From assembly GCF_030678915.1 (NCBI RefSeq), contig NZ_JAUUTZ010000004.1, forward strand, positions 124,001-188,000: a DNA stretch of 64,000 nt, read 5' to 3'. The stretch is from Paracoccus wurundjeri (GTDB lineage Bacteria > Pseudomonadota > Alphaproteobacteria > Rhodobacterales > Rhodobacteraceae). The notes below the pieces were generated by a model, which did no database searches, was not told where the DNA came from, and worked only from the letters and a program-made list of their open reading frames with translations. Positions 34,679 to 44,049 of this stretch are shown one piece after another. The stretch's first letter is position 1; the number at the start of each line of letters is the position of its first letter. The position numbers and the translations under genes are program-made.

Positions 34679-36238
34679 ATGTCCTTCAATCGTCGAGCAT
34701 TCCTGAAGACAAGCACCGCCATCGCCGCTCTTGCCGTCGCGGCCCCGCATCTGGCACTTGCGCAGGCAGAGCCGGAACAGGGCGGGACGCTGCGTGTGGC
34801 TGTTGATCAGGCCATCAGCGTCATCCATCCCCTGCTGACACGGGTCAATCCAGAATATCTGGCGGGCGAGTTGCTGTATTCCGGCCTGACCCGATTGAGT
34901 ACGACGATGCAGCCGGAGCCCGATCTTGCAACCTCGTGGGAAGCCGATGAGGATCTGACCGTCTGGACCTTTGTCCTGCGCGAAGGTCTGAAGTTCCATG
35001 ACGGGTCCGACTGCACCAGCGCCGATGTGGTTGCGAGTTTCGAGGCGATCCTTAACCCCGAGCTGGCCTCGCCGGCGAGCAACAATGTCGGTCCGATCAA
35101 GACGGTCGAGGCCATCGACCCGACGACGGTGAAATTCACCCTGTCGTCACCCTATGCCGATTTCCCGGCCGCGCTGGCCTATAATAATGCGCGGGTCATT
35201 CCTGCCTCGGTGATCTCCGACGATTTCGGCAGCCTGCGATCCACCGCGATCGGAACCGGGCCGTTCAAGCTGGTCTCCTACGAGCCTGACCGGCTTCTGG
35301 TGGTCGAGCGCAACCCGGACTATTACGATCCGGCGCGCCCCTATCTGGATCGGGTGGAACTGCATGTCTTCCCGGATCTGGGGGCGCAGGTATCCTCGCT
35401 GATGGCGGGCGATATCGACATGGTGACGACCATTGCGCCGAATGATTTCATGCGGCTTGAAGGTCAGGACGGCATCGACCTGCAACGTGTTGCATCGGGC
35501 CAGTTCTGCAATGTCAATTTCGGCTGCGATATGGCGCCGTTCGACGATGTGCGGCTGCGTCAGGCGCTGGCCCTGACCATCGACCGGCAGGCCATGGTTG
35601 ACTTCATGACCGAAGGGTTCGGCACCATGGGCAACGACACGCCGCTGAACGAATCCTATCCGTTCTTCCAGCCGGTCCCACAGCGCGAAAAGGATATCGA
35701 GCGGGCAAAGGCGCTGCTGGCAGAGGCAGGCTATCCCGACGGGTTCGAGGCCGAACTGATCGCGTCTGATCGCCCGGCGCTTCGCACGCAGCTTGCCGTC
35801 GCCTTGAAGGAAATGGCGAGCGAGGCGGGCATCACCATCAATGTGACGACGATGCCTCATGCGACCTATCTCGATCAGGTCTGGACCAAGGGCGCGTTCT
35901 ATATCGGCTTCTACAACATGCAGCCGACACCGGATGGGATTGTCAGCCTGCTGTTCACATCGGATGCGGCCTGGAACGAGACCCGCTGGAACAATAAGGA
36001 ATTCGACGAGCTGATCGGCAAGGCCCGCGCCGTCAGTGCCGCCGAAGAGCGCACGGCGCTTTACACCGAAGCGCAGGCGCTGATGAATGAAGAGGTTCCG
36101 TCGATCATCCCGGCCTTCTTCGATGTGCTGGGCGCCAAACGAAGCTGGACGCAGGGTTACGAGATCCACCCGCGCGGATCGATCTTCCGCCTTGACTTTG
36201 CCTGGCTCGACGCTACGGCGCCGACGCGGCAGGGCTAA
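34679..36238 (+). CDS. Peptide/nickel-type ABC transporter, periplasmic binding protein
   Basis: A 519-residue family 5 solute-binding protein (DppA/OppA class). The leader MSFNRRAFLKTSTAIAAL carries a twin-arginine motif (RRAFLK), so Tat export is likely. The mature part has GGTLRVAVDQAISVIHPL, then WTFVLREGLKFHDGSDCTSADV, the family signature, near residue 100, and YEPDRLLVVERNPDYY. The ligand could be a di- or oligopeptide or another small compound; M20 and M24 hydrolases in the operon favour a peptide-like or N-acylated amino acid. A 78-base gap precedes the first permease. Confidence 0.92.
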   Translation: MSFNRRAFLKTSTAIAALAVAAPHLALAQAEPEQGGTLRVAVDQAISVIHPLLTRVNPEYLAGELLYSGLTRLSTTMQPEPDLATSWEADEDLTVWTFVLREGLKFHDGSDCTSADVVASFEAILNPELASPASNNVGPIKTVEAIDPTTVKFTLSSPYADFPAALAYNNARVIPASVISDDFGSLRSTAIGTGPFKLVSYEPDRLLVVERNPDYYDPARPYLDRVELHVFPDLGAQVSSLMAGDIDMVTTIAPNDFMRLEGQDGIDLQRVASGQFCNVNFGCDMAPFDDVRLRQALALTIDRQAMVDFMTEGFGTMGNDTPLNESYPFFQPVPQREKDIERAKALLAEAGYPDGFEAELIASDRPALRTQLAVALKEMASEAGITINVTTMPHATYLDQVWTKGAFYIGFYNMQPTPDGIVSLLFTSDAAWNETRWNNKEFDELIGKARAVSAAEERTALYTEAQALMNEEVPSIIPAFFDVLGAKRSWTQGYEIHPRGSIFRLDFAWLDATAPTRQG

Positions 36239-36316
36239 GCACCAGAGCGGCCGACCCGGACAATTCCGGCGGCACGATTTCAATGGGAAGAACGGCTTAC
36301 GATATGGGAAACTGAC

Positions 36317-37264
36317 GTGTCAGCGAACTACATTCTGAAGCGTATCGCTTTGATCTTCTATACGCTGTTCATCGTCTCGGTGCTGGTGTTCGGGATCACC
36401 CAGATCCTGCCCGCAGATGCCGCAGTGATGATGCTGGGCGAAAACGCCACGCAAGAGGCGTTGGAGGCTTTGCGCCAGCGCATGGGCCTGAACGACCCGG
36501 TCTGGATGCAATATCTGCATTGGGCCGGAGGCGTGCTGCAAGGTGATTTCGGAACCTCGCTACGGACCGGTCAACCGGTCGGACCCGCGCTGTTCTCGGC
36601 CCTTGGGACCTCGCTGACGCTGGCGGGCTTCGCGTTGGTCTTCATGCTGATTCTCGCAATGCCGATGGGCGTGATTGCCGCCATACGCCGGGGCAAACCC
36701 GCCGATCTGATCGTGAGTTTCATCTCTTATATCGGCGTCTCGCTGCCTGAATTCGTGACCGCCACGCTGGCTGTCATGCTGGTCGCGGATATGTGGGGAT
36801 TACTACCGCCTGCCGGTTATATCCCGTTGTCGCAGGATTTCTGGGGCGGGCTGGAGCGCCTGATCCTGCCGGTTGTCGTCGTTTCGGTGATGATGATCGC
36901 CCATGTCTCGCGCATGGTGCGATCAGAGCTGGTCGATGTCATGCATACCGATTATATCCGGGCTGCCCGGCTAAAGGGCCTGCATCCGCGCCGGGTACTG
37001 TTCCGCCACGGGCTGCGCAATGCGCTGTTGCCGACCATCACCATCGTCGCGCTGGATGTGGGTTATCTGCTGGGCGGCGTGATCGTGGTCGAAGAGATCT
37101 TTTCGATCCCCGGTATCGGCCGGTCATTGATGTCGGCGATCCAGAACCGCGATCTGCCCGTGATTCAGGCCGGTGTCATGATTATGGCGGCCACCTATTC
37201 CATCGTCAATTTCGCCGCCGACCTGATGTATGCGTGGCTGGACAAGAGGATCCAGTATGACTGA
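36317..37264 (+). CDS. Peptide-type ABC transporter, permease DppB-like
   Basis: A 315-residue DppB/OppB-family permease starting at GTG 36317 (GGGAAA upstream). It has six membrane helices. The N-terminal VLVFGITQILPADAA, the motif RMGLNDPVWMQYLHW and the coupling loop YIRAARLKGLHPRRVLFRHGL with NALLP following are standard. The C-terminus VNFAADLMYAWLDKRIQYD is the typical OppB end. It overlaps the DppC-like gene by 8 bases. Confidence 0.92.
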   Translation: MSANYILKRIALIFYTLFIVSVLVFGITQILPADAAVMMLGENATQEALEALRQRMGLNDPVWMQYLHWAGGVLQGDFGTSLRTGQPVGPALFSALGTSLTLAGFALVFMLILAMPMGVIAAIRRGKPADLIVSFISYIGVSLPEFVTATLAVMLVADMWGLLPPAGYIPLSQDFWGGLERLILPVVVVSVMMIAHVSRMVRSELVDVMHTDYIRAARLKGLHPRRVLFRHGLRNALLPTITIVALDVGYLLGGVIVVEEIFSIPGIGRSLMSAIQNRDLPVIQAGVMIMAATYSIVNFAADLMYAWLDKRIQYD

Positions 37265-38081
37265 CTTCCTCCGTCGTCTTTTGCGGACGCCTCAGGGTTT
37301 TCTGGGTAGTCTGATCGTCGGGCTGATCCTGATCGCGGTTGTTCTGGGACAATGGCTGACGCCTTATGGCCCTGCCGACATGCAGGCTCTGGCCCGCTAT
37401 GGCGCGCCGTCGGTCGAGCATTGGCTGGGCACCGATCAATATGGGCGCGACATCCTCAGCCGATTGCTGAACGGGGCGCGCTCGACCGTGGTCATGGCGC
37501 TTCTGGCGACCTTTATCGGTACGCTGGGCGGTGCCGTTCTTGGCACCGGATCCGCCTATCTGGGCGGACGCGCGGATGAATTCATCATGCGCACGGTGGA
37601 TGCCGTGATGGCGATCCCGTCGCTTCTGCTGGCGCTGCTGGTCGTGTCACTGCTGGGGTCAAGCTCGGCCAATGCGCTTCTGGCCATCGCCATCGCCTTC
37701 ATGCCCAGCATGGCGCGGATCAGCCGGTCGGTCGCGCTGGCCGTGCGCAAGCAGGATTACGTCAGTGCGGCGATCGCCCGCGGCGAGGGCAGCACATATA
37801 TCATCTTGCGCGAGATGCTGCCCAATGTCATCGCCCCGATCGTTGTCGAGATGACGATCCGCGTGTCCTTCGCCGTGATGCTGTTTGCCACCCTGTCCTT
37901 TCTTGGGCTTGGGGCACAGCCGCCTGCGACCGATTGGGGGCTGATGGTGTCCGAGGCGCGGCAATATCTGCACCGGTCCTATTGGATCCTGCTGTGGCCA
38001 AGTGCTGCCATCGCCCTGACTGCCATTGGGTTCAACCTTCTTGGCGATGGTCTGCGCGACGCCCTGAACCCCCGGACCTGA
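37257..38081 (+). CDS. Peptide-type ABC transporter, permease DppC-like
   Basis: A 274-residue DppC/OppC permease. The HWLGTDQYGRDILSRLLNGA motif near residue 60, the coupling loop VSAAIARGEGSTYIILREMLPN and the end FNLLGDGLRDALNPRT are all family hallmarks. Start ATG 37257 is inside the previous gene's end, so the permeases are probably made in equal amounts. The fused ATPase gene begins 11 bases on. Confidence 0.92.
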   Translation: MTDFLRRLLRTPQGFLGSLIVGLILIAVVLGQWLTPYGPADMQALARYGAPSVEHWLGTDQYGRDILSRLLNGARSTVVMALLATFIGTLGGAVLGTGSAYLGGRADEFIMRTVDAVMAIPSLLLALLVVSLLGSSSANALLAIAIAFMPSMARISRSVALAVRKQDYVSAAIARGEGSTYIILREMLPNVIAPIVVEMTIRVSFAVMLFATLSFLGLGAQPPATDWGLMVSEARQYLHRSYWILLWPSAAIALTAIGFNLLGDGLRDALNPRT

Positions 38082-38091
38082 GGAATTGACG

Positions 38092-39729
38092 ATGACCAAC
38101 TCTAGCCAACCGGTCCTGCAAATACGCGACTATTCGCTGGCCTATCATGTTCCTGCCGGACCTGTGCCGGTCCTGAAGGGTATCAACCTCCAGATCGAAA
38201 GGGGCGAGATCCTTGGCCTTGTAGGGGAAAGCGGTTCGGGTAAATCCACTCTGGCGGGAGCGGTCATGCGCTATCTGTCCGGCAATGCCCATGAAAATGA
38301 CGGCGGGATCTTCCTTGGCGATACCGATCTGCGCGCGCAAAGCCAGCGGGCGATGTCAGATATCCGGGGCAGGCGGATGAGCATGGTGTTTCAGGATCCC
38401 GCGACCTCGTTGAATCCCACCCTTTGCCTGGGCGAACAGCTGGCAGAGGTTCTGATCCGTCATCGCGGGCTGAGCCGGGCTCAGGCGTGGCGCGAAGGCG
38501 AGGAGCGGCTGGCTCATGTCGGGTTGAAGACACCGGCCGAGATGATGCACCGTATGCCGCATGAGGTCTCGGGCGGGGAAAAGCAGCGAGTGGTGATCGC
38601 CACCGCTTTTGCGTGCAATCCCGAACTGATCATCTTCGATGAACCGACGACGGCGCTTGATGTGATCACATCGCGCCAGATCCTTGATCTTTTCGCGGAA
38701 TTGCAGTCCGAGACCGGTGTGGCATCGCTGTATATCTCGCATGATCTTGCGCTGGTGTCGCAGACGGCGGGTCGGGTCGCGGTTCTGGAAAAGGGCAGTA
38801 TCGTCGAAGAAGGCGAGACGGGTGAATTGTTCCGCAATCCGGTGCATTCCTATACCCGTGCCCTGATCGATGCCGTGCCCCGTCCGGAACGGCGGTTGGT
38901 GCAGCCATTGGCAGCGGCGAGTGCGACGCCGCTGGTGACTATTCGCGATGTCAGCGTCAGCTATGGCCGCAAATCACTTCTGGACAGCATCCTGCGCCGG
39001 GATTTTCAGGCGGTGGTGGGCAATCGCGCCATCACGCTGGATATCCGCCCGGGTGAGGTGCTTGGCATCGTCGGTGAAAGCGGCTCGGGAAAATCCACGC
39101 TGGCCAAGGCCATGACCGGGCTGAACCGCTTCGACGGGCTGATCGAATTCGACGGCCGTCCGGTGCGCGGCCTGGCCGATATGAACCGCGATTACCGCCG
39201 CGATGTTCAGATCATCTTTCAGCATCCCGATGCCTCGCTGAACCCGCGTCAGAAGATATCAGAGATCCTGGCGCGGCCGATCCGTCTTTACGGTGACCGT
39301 ACGGATGGTCCGGCGCGTGACCGCATCGCAGCCATGCTGGAGCGGGTGCGGTTGCCCGCAAGCTATATCGACCGCTATCCGCATCAGCTTTCGGGCGGGG
39401 AAAAGCAGCGCATCGCCATCGCGCGGGCATTCCTGTCCAATCCGCGTCTGGTCATCTGCGACGAGATCACCTCGGCTCTGGATGTTTCGGTTCAGGCTTC
39501 GGTGATAGAACTGTTGATGGAACTGCATCGCGACACCGGCGCGGCCTATGTCTTTATCACCCATGACATCAACCTGATCCGCCAGATCGCCCATCGTATC
39601 GCGGTGATGTATCGCGGCGATCTGATCGAGATCGTCGAGGCGGACAGGATCGGCGATTCCGACCGCGCGCCCTATACACAGCAGCTTCTGGCGGCGGTGA
39701 CATCGCCCGCTGCGGCGCTTGGGGGGTGA
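38092..39729 (+). CDS. Peptide-type ABC transporter, fused double ATP-binding protein (DppD-DppF)
   Basis: A 545-residue protein with two complete ABC ATPase domains in one chain. Each half has Walker A GESGSGKST (near residues 47 and 328), a signature (VSGGEKQR and LSGGEKQR) and Walker B (LIIFDEPTTALD and LVICDEITSALD). The first half resembles DppD/OppD, the second DppF/OppF. The join lies near residues 265-290 after the YTRALIDAVPRPERR region, where OppD proteins usually end. GAGG precedes the ATG. Fused ATPases of this kind serve the GsiA/YejF subset of peptide importers. Confidence 0.92.
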   Translation: MTNSSQPVLQIRDYSLAYHVPAGPVPVLKGINLQIERGEILGLVGESGSGKSTLAGAVMRYLSGNAHENDGGIFLGDTDLRAQSQRAMSDIRGRRMSMVFQDPATSLNPTLCLGEQLAEVLIRHRGLSRAQAWREGEERLAHVGLKTPAEMMHRMPHEVSGGEKQRVVIATAFACNPELIIFDEPTTALDVITSRQILDLFAELQSETGVASLYISHDLALVSQTAGRVAVLEKGSIVEEGETGELFRNPVHSYTRALIDAVPRPERRLVQPLAAASATPLVTIRDVSVSYGRKSLLDSILRRDFQAVVGNRAITLDIRPGEVLGIVGESGSGKSTLAKAMTGLNRFDGLIEFDGRPVRGLADMNRDYRRDVQIIFQHPDASLNPRQKISEILARPIRLYGDRTDGPARDRIAAMLERVRLPASYIDRYPHQLSGGEKQRIAIARAFLSNPRLVICDEITSALDVSVQASVIELLMELHRDTGAAYVFITHDINLIRQIAHRIAVMYRGDLIEIVEADRIGDSDRAPYTQQLLAAVTSPAAALGG

Positions 39730-39790
39730 TGGAGGCAGTACGACATCTACTACCGGGGGCCTTTGGCCCGATTGTTCTCAGGAGAAGATA

Positions 39791-41029
39791 ATGGACCGTA
39801 AAACACTGCTTGACAGTGTCGATGAGAAAGCTTGCCTCGACTTCGTGTCGATGATGGTCAGGCATAAGACCTATTCAGAGACCGAGGGCGAGACCATTCT
39901 GGTCAAGCGCATGGTCGAAGAGATGCAGGCTGTCGGGCTGGACGCGCATATTCATCATTTTGGCAGCAAAGGGCGCTGCAATGCGGTCGGGACATATAAG
40001 GGCAGTGGCGGCGGCAAAAGCCTGATTTTCAACGGCCATCTGGATACGAATCCGGCAACCGAAGGCTGGACGGTCGATCCCTGGGGCGGGCTGGTCGACG
40101 ACAACTTCATTTACGGCATCGGCGTGTCGAATATGAAATCATCCGACGCGGCCTATTTTTGTGCCGTGAGGGCGTTGAAGCAGGCCGGCGTGAAACTGAA
40201 GGGTGACGTGATCCTGACATTCGTGGTCGGGGAGTTGCAGGGCGGGGTCGGTACCGAGGCATTGATCCGCGACGGATTGAAGGCCGATTATTTCGTCAAT
40301 TGCGAACCCAGCGATCTGGTGGCGGTGACGATGCATTCCGCGGCACTGAAGTTCCAGATCAACCTGATCGGCGATACGCGCCATCTGTCGAAGCGGGAAG
40401 ATGCCGTCGATGCGGTGATGGCGGGATGCGATCTGGTGCCACGCCTGAACGCGATGACTTTTTCAGGCGCGCTGTCACCCGAACACGCCTCGGTCAACCG
40501 CTGTCATGTGGGTGTCTTCAAAGGCGCGCTTGGCCGCGAGCTGGAAGAATGGCGTCCGCCGCAAGTGGCAGATTATTGCGTCCTGAAAGGGTCTGCCCGC
40601 TATGCGCCCGGACAAACACGCGAAGGCGTGCTGGCCGATATGGAAAAGGAGCTGACGGCGCTGCGTTCCCGCTTCCCCGGGCTCAAGACGGAACTGATTT
40701 CGATGGACGCGATGGAGGAGCAGGGGCTTTCCCTGATGCCTCCCTACGAGGTCCGGCACGACAGTGGGATCGTGACTGCGATCAACGCCGCCTACAAGGA
40801 GGTCCGGGGCGAGAAACAGCCCACCGGAGCGATCACGCCGACGCGCTTCTACGGATCGGATGCGGGCCATCTTTACGAATTGGGCGGGATGGAAGGCATC
40901 GTTTGCGGCTGCGGCGGGCGCTACAATACGATGCCGGATGAGCGTGTCGATATTGTCGATTATATCGACATGATCAAAGTCTACATGCTTACCATCCTCA
41001 ATGTCTGCGGTATCGATGAGGATGCCTGA
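39791..41029 (+). CDS. M20-family metallopeptidase, second copy
   Basis: A 412-residue M20-family hydrolase, clearly different from that at 33380. The first metal histidine is in SLIFNGHLDTNP, and the shared aspartate position is YGIGVSNMKSSD, where the usual G(x)DMKG is changed to SNMK, so one bridging aspartate appears replaced by asparagine. The glutamate pair region reads TFVVGELQGGVGTEA (EL instead of EE). Together these changes suggest an altered metal centre or a different reaction. It has a GGAGAAGATA site upstream. It overlaps the start of the M24-type gene. Confidence 0.82.
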   Translation: MDRKTLLDSVDEKACLDFVSMMVRHKTYSETEGETILVKRMVEEMQAVGLDAHIHHFGSKGRCNAVGTYKGSGGGKSLIFNGHLDTNPATEGWTVDPWGGLVDDNFIYGIGVSNMKSSDAAYFCAVRALKQAGVKLKGDVILTFVVGELQGGVGTEALIRDGLKADYFVNCEPSDLVAVTMHSAALKFQINLIGDTRHLSKREDAVDAVMAGCDLVPRLNAMTFSGALSPEHASVNRCHVGVFKGALGRELEEWRPPQVADYCVLKGSARYAPGQTREGVLADMEKELTALRSRFPGLKTELISMDAMEEQGLSLMPPYEVRHDSGIVTAINAAYKEVRGEKQPTGAITPTRFYGSDAGHLYELGGMEGIVCGCGGRYNTMPDERVDIVDYIDMIKVYMLTILNVCGIDEDA

Positions 41030-42146
41030 TATCCCGCAGGAATATCGCTGGCGTCTGGACAGGGCACGGGCCGAAATGGACCGGGCCGGTTGCGATCTGC
41101 TGATCCTCGACAGCGGCGAGATCATGGCATGGCTTTCGGGCTTCACCGTGTCCGAAACCATGTATCGGGCGATCTTTCTTCCGCGCGAAGGCGATCCCTG
41201 GTTCGTATTGCGCGAGCTTGACATGGCGCCTTGCCGCGAGGGCGGCTGGATCAGGGATATCATCGGCTATGCGGACGATGCATGCCCGGTGACCGAAATG
41301 ATCGCGCGGATCCGGGGCCGCGGCTACGGAAATGCCCGGATCGGAGTCGATTTCAATTCGATCAGCTGGAATCCGGCGAGGATGGAGGCATTCTCTGCCG
41401 GGCTTCCGGGCGCGGCTTTCATCGACATGCGGGGCCTGTCGGAATCGCTTCGCTGGATAAAATCCGCGCATGAGATCGATTTATTGACCCGGGCATCGAC
41501 CATTGCGGACAAGGCGATGGCGGAAATCGCTGCCGCGGCCCAACCCGGGCTGACCACGCGCGATGCCGCAGCGATTGCGGCCAGCTGTTTCCTGCGCTCG
41601 GGCGCGGATATCGGCGAGACCGGTCCGATCGTTTTGGGCAAAGGCAGCCACGAATTCCTTCACGGCCTGTTCCAAACGAATAGCCTGATGGCCGGCGATG
41701 TGCTGCATGTGGAGTTGACCCCCTATGTCTCTCGCTACGGGGCAAGACTTATGCGGCCTGTCGTGATCGGAGAACCCTCGGTCGAGCAATACGAGGCCGC
41801 GCAGACCCTCGTGGCACTTCAGGATGAACAGATCGCGGCGATGAAACCGGGCGCGGTCGTGGCCGATGTCGATCGCATCATGCGGCAAGGTGCGTTGCAG
41901 GCGGGCCTGCGCGACGAATATAAAAATGTCACCGCCTACACGCTGGGCCTTTATATCCGAACGCCCCGCAGCAGCGACTTTTCCCGTGTTTTCCTGCCCG
42001 ATCAGACATGGATGCTAGAGGAAAACATGGTTTTCCATGTCTACACGACCGCCCGGGGGCTAGGGTTTTCCGAGACGGTCGTGGTGACGCCTGAAGGTGG
42101 CCAGCGGCTGACACGCTCGGCCAGAAAGATTCTGGGCAAGAGTTGA
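41016..42146 (+). CDS. M24-fold (creatinase/aminopeptidase P-like) hydrolase lacking most metal ligands
   Basis: A 376-residue protein with an N-terminal creatinase domain (about 1-145) and a pita-bread M24 domain (about 155-370). In metal-dependent members five ligands are D, D, H, E, E. Aligned here they are E233 (HVELTPY), R244 (YGARLMR), Y308 (AYTLGL), Y343 (FHVYTT) and E353 (FSETVVVT), so only the last is unchanged. This resembles metal-independent creatinase or ectoine-hydrolase-type relatives that cut C-N bonds in small compounds. Start uncertain among ATG 41001, 41016 and 41022, all inside the end of the M20 gene. Last gene of the operon. Confidence 0.8.
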   Translation: MRMPDIPQEYRWRLDRARAEMDRAGCDLLILDSGEIMAWLSGFTVSETMYRAIFLPREGDPWFVLRELDMAPCREGGWIRDIIGYADDACPVTEMIARIRGRGYGNARIGVDFNSISWNPARMEAFSAGLPGAAFIDMRGLSESLRWIKSAHEIDLLTRASTIADKAMAEIAAAAQPGLTTRDAAAIAASCFLRSGADIGETGPIVLGKGSHEFLHGLFQTNSLMAGDVLHVELTPYVSRYGARLMRPVVIGEPSVEQYEAAQTLVALQDEQIAAMKPGAVVADVDRIMRQGALQAGLRDEYKNVTAYTLGLYIRTPRSSDFSRVFLPDQTWMLEENMVFHVYTTARGLGFSETVVVTPEGGQRLTRSARKILGKS

Positions 42147-42158
42147 AAGCTATAGATA

Positions 42159-42190
42159 TTCCGCTTCGGCAAGGGCAGCCGATGGCGGAA
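42159..42190. terminator. Candidate two-way terminator between convergent genes
   Basis: An imperfect stem TTCCGC..TCGGC / GCCGA..GCGGAA with a 7-base loop AAGGGCA lies in the 90-base gap between the convergent M24-type gene (plus) and sorB (minus). No clear T tract follows on either side, so the role is inferred mainly from position. Confidence 0.35.
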
Positions 42191-42236
42191 ATGCTGAACT
42201 CAACGAGTGCCCGGCGGGGGAAATTATCCGGCGCCC

Positions 42237-42647
42237 CTATCTCTCGGACGAAAAATTCTGCTTGAGATAGGTCAGGATGATCTCCTTGGTTTCCTCATCC
42301 GGTTCAACCATGCCTTGCGCCTCGACCATCCAGGTCCACAACTCGTTCCAGCGGTGATCAGTGACGCGCTGCTGCTTTATGATTTCGGCCGAATGGCAGG
42401 CGACGCATTGGTAAAAGGTCTCTTCCGCTCCCACGCCATCGGGCAGGCCACCGAATTCTTCGTTGCCTGCCCCCTTGTCACCGGCATCGGCTTTGGCGCG
42501 AATGGCCGTCATGGGATCAAGCGGGTCCGAGCCTGCCGGCCTGCCGGCCAGCGCGCTCATCGGATCGGGTCTTGCGTCAGCCGCAGCCAGTCCCGCCCCA
42601 AGCAACAGCACGGCCAGACCGGTCGCGCATTTCGTAATAATGGTCAT
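42237..42647 (-). CDS. sorB: Sulfite dehydrogenase cytochrome c subunit, SorB-like
   Basis: A 136-residue exported monohaem cytochrome c. The Sec signal is MTIITKCATGLAVLLLGAG ending at LAAADA, and the haem site is FYQCVACHSAEI near residue 80. A methionine that could be the sixth haem ligand occurs in WTWMVEAQGMVEP. It probably takes electrons from SorA in the periplasm and passes them to cytochrome c. Start taken at ATG 42647 because GAGG lies six bases upstream; ATG 42659 would add four residues. The size and single CxxCH separate it from the dihaem SoxD of thiosulfate oxidation. Confidence 0.85.
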   Translation of the reverse strand: MTIITKCATGLAVLLLGAGLAAADARPDPMSALAGRPAGSDPLDPMTAIRAKADAGDKGAGNEEFGGLPDGVGAEETFYQCVACHSAEIIKQQRVTDHRWNELWTWMVEAQGMVEPDEETKEIILTYLKQNFSSER

Positions 42648-42663
42648 CGCTCGCCTCATCCGC

Positions 42664-43947
42664 TCAGGCAACCGCGACAAGCGCGATGCGGTGCTGGATA
42701 TTGTTGGCATAACCGCGAGGGTTCCAGACCGGGGACAGGGGCGGCTGGCTGATGCCATCCTGATCGGTCGCCCGGGCCCAGACCTCGTAATACCCATGCT
42801 GGGGCGGAGTCACATTCGCGCGCCAGCGTTGCCAAGCAAAACGGTTTGGCGCGGGATCCAGTTCGGCTTCCTGCCAGGTCTGGCCGAAATCCAGAGAAAC
42901 ATGCATCGCGGTGACGTCGCCCTTGCCGCACCAGGCATGGCCCCGCACTTCCGCCGTTTCGCCGGCCTTCACCTCGAAGCCGGTTTCGGGGAATGTGATG
43001 ATGGATTTCACCGGCATTTCCATAAGGATGACCATGTCCTCCTCGGGGACCTCGGTGCCGGGAGCGACGGGATAGGCCGGGATGCGATAGGAATCGCCGG
43101 TCATTTTCGCGCCGTCATGTTCCTTGTCGCGAATCCAGATGCGATTGAGGTATTTCTGCGATGCCGATGCCGGATATCCCGGAACGATCAGCCGCAGGGG
43201 AAAGCCGTGCAACGCGGGCAGCGGTTCTCCATTCATCTCCCAGGCGATGATCGCATCTTCCTGCAATGCCTTGTCGATGGGTACACCCCGTGAAATGACC
43301 TCTTTGCCCTCTTCGCCGTTCAGATGCGCGTCATTGCCATAATGCCCGGTATAGACCGCGCTTTCCTTGACACCTGCCTCTTTCAGCACATCGGCCAGCC
43401 GGACGCCGGTCCATTCCGGGCAGCCGACCGCGCCGACAGTCCACTGATTGCCCGATGTTCCCGGTTGAAAGAATGCGCGCCCGTTTCCGCCGCATTCGAT
43501 CACCAGCCGTCGCGTGACGTTTTCGAAACGTGACTTCAGATCCTCGATAGTCAGTTCCAATGGCGTATCGACTTCCCCGTCAATGGTCAGCGTCCAACCC
43601 GCGGCCTCCTGATCCAGCGCAGTTTGCGGGACAAGGCCATTCATGCGGATGAACAGCTTTTCATAGGGCGTAACATCGTCATCCAGCAGATGCGCCGGGG
43701 TTTCCGCGTTCAGCGGCCGGTCACCCAACACCACCAGCCCCTTTTTTGCCTCCATCAGATCCAGTCCGGTATCCTGGGCCAGAGCCACGGGAAACAAGCC
43801 CGCCGGAAGATTGCGCTCGAAGGGTATGGTCATGCCAAGCATGGCCCCCATTGCCGTCAGGCCGCTTGTCCTGAGAAAGCCGCGACGCGACCTGTCGGGC
43901 GTGTCCGCATCTTGCATTGCTCTGGCGTTTCCAGACTGTTCTGACAT
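42664..43947 (-). CDS. sorA: Sulfite dehydrogenase molybdopterin subunit, SorA-like
   Basis: A 427-residue molybdoenzyme of the sulfite oxidase family that oxidises sulfite to sulfate in the periplasm. A twin-arginine leader (RSRRGFLRTSGLTAMGAM) near residue 20 directs Tat export. The molybdenum-ligand cysteine is in LVIECGGNGRAFF near residue 150, with GAVGCPEWTGVRLADVL following. The C-terminal immunoglobulin-like domain has EVRGHAWCGKGDVTAM. A strong GGAGG site precedes ATG 43947. sorB follows 16 bases downstream. SorA is preferred over SoxC because of the monohaem partner and the absence of other sox thiosulfate genes. Confidence 0.87.
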   Translation of the reverse strand: MSEQSGNARAMQDADTPDRSRRGFLRTSGLTAMGAMLGMTIPFERNLPAGLFPVALAQDTGLDLMEAKKGLVVLGDRPLNAETPAHLLDDDVTPYEKLFIRMNGLVPQTALDQEAAGWTLTIDGEVDTPLELTIEDLKSRFENVTRRLVIECGGNGRAFFQPGTSGNQWTVGAVGCPEWTGVRLADVLKEAGVKESAVYTGHYGNDAHLNGEEGKEVISRGVPIDKALQEDAIIAWEMNGEPLPALHGFPLRLIVPGYPASASQKYLNRIWIRDKEHDGAKMTGDSYRIPAYPVAPGTEVPEEDMVILMEMPVKSIITFPETGFEVKAGETAEVRGHAWCGKGDVTAMHVSLDFGQTWQEAELDPAPNRFAWQRWRANVTPPQHGYYEVWARATDQDGISQPPLSPVWNPRGYANNIQHRIALVAVA

Positions 43948-44049
43948 GATTCCTCCTTCGTGGCTTGGCACGCCCCGGGAATCGGGCGCTGCCGGCTTCT
44001 TCCGGTTGCAGGGCTGACCCTCCCGTCGGGCCCTTACCGCAACTTCACC

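Noticed and set aside
42664-43947. SoxC of a thiosulfate-oxidising Sox complex
   Set aside because: The partner cytochrome has only one CxxCH and is 136 residues long, and no soxXYZAB thiosulfate genes are present. SorAB fits better.
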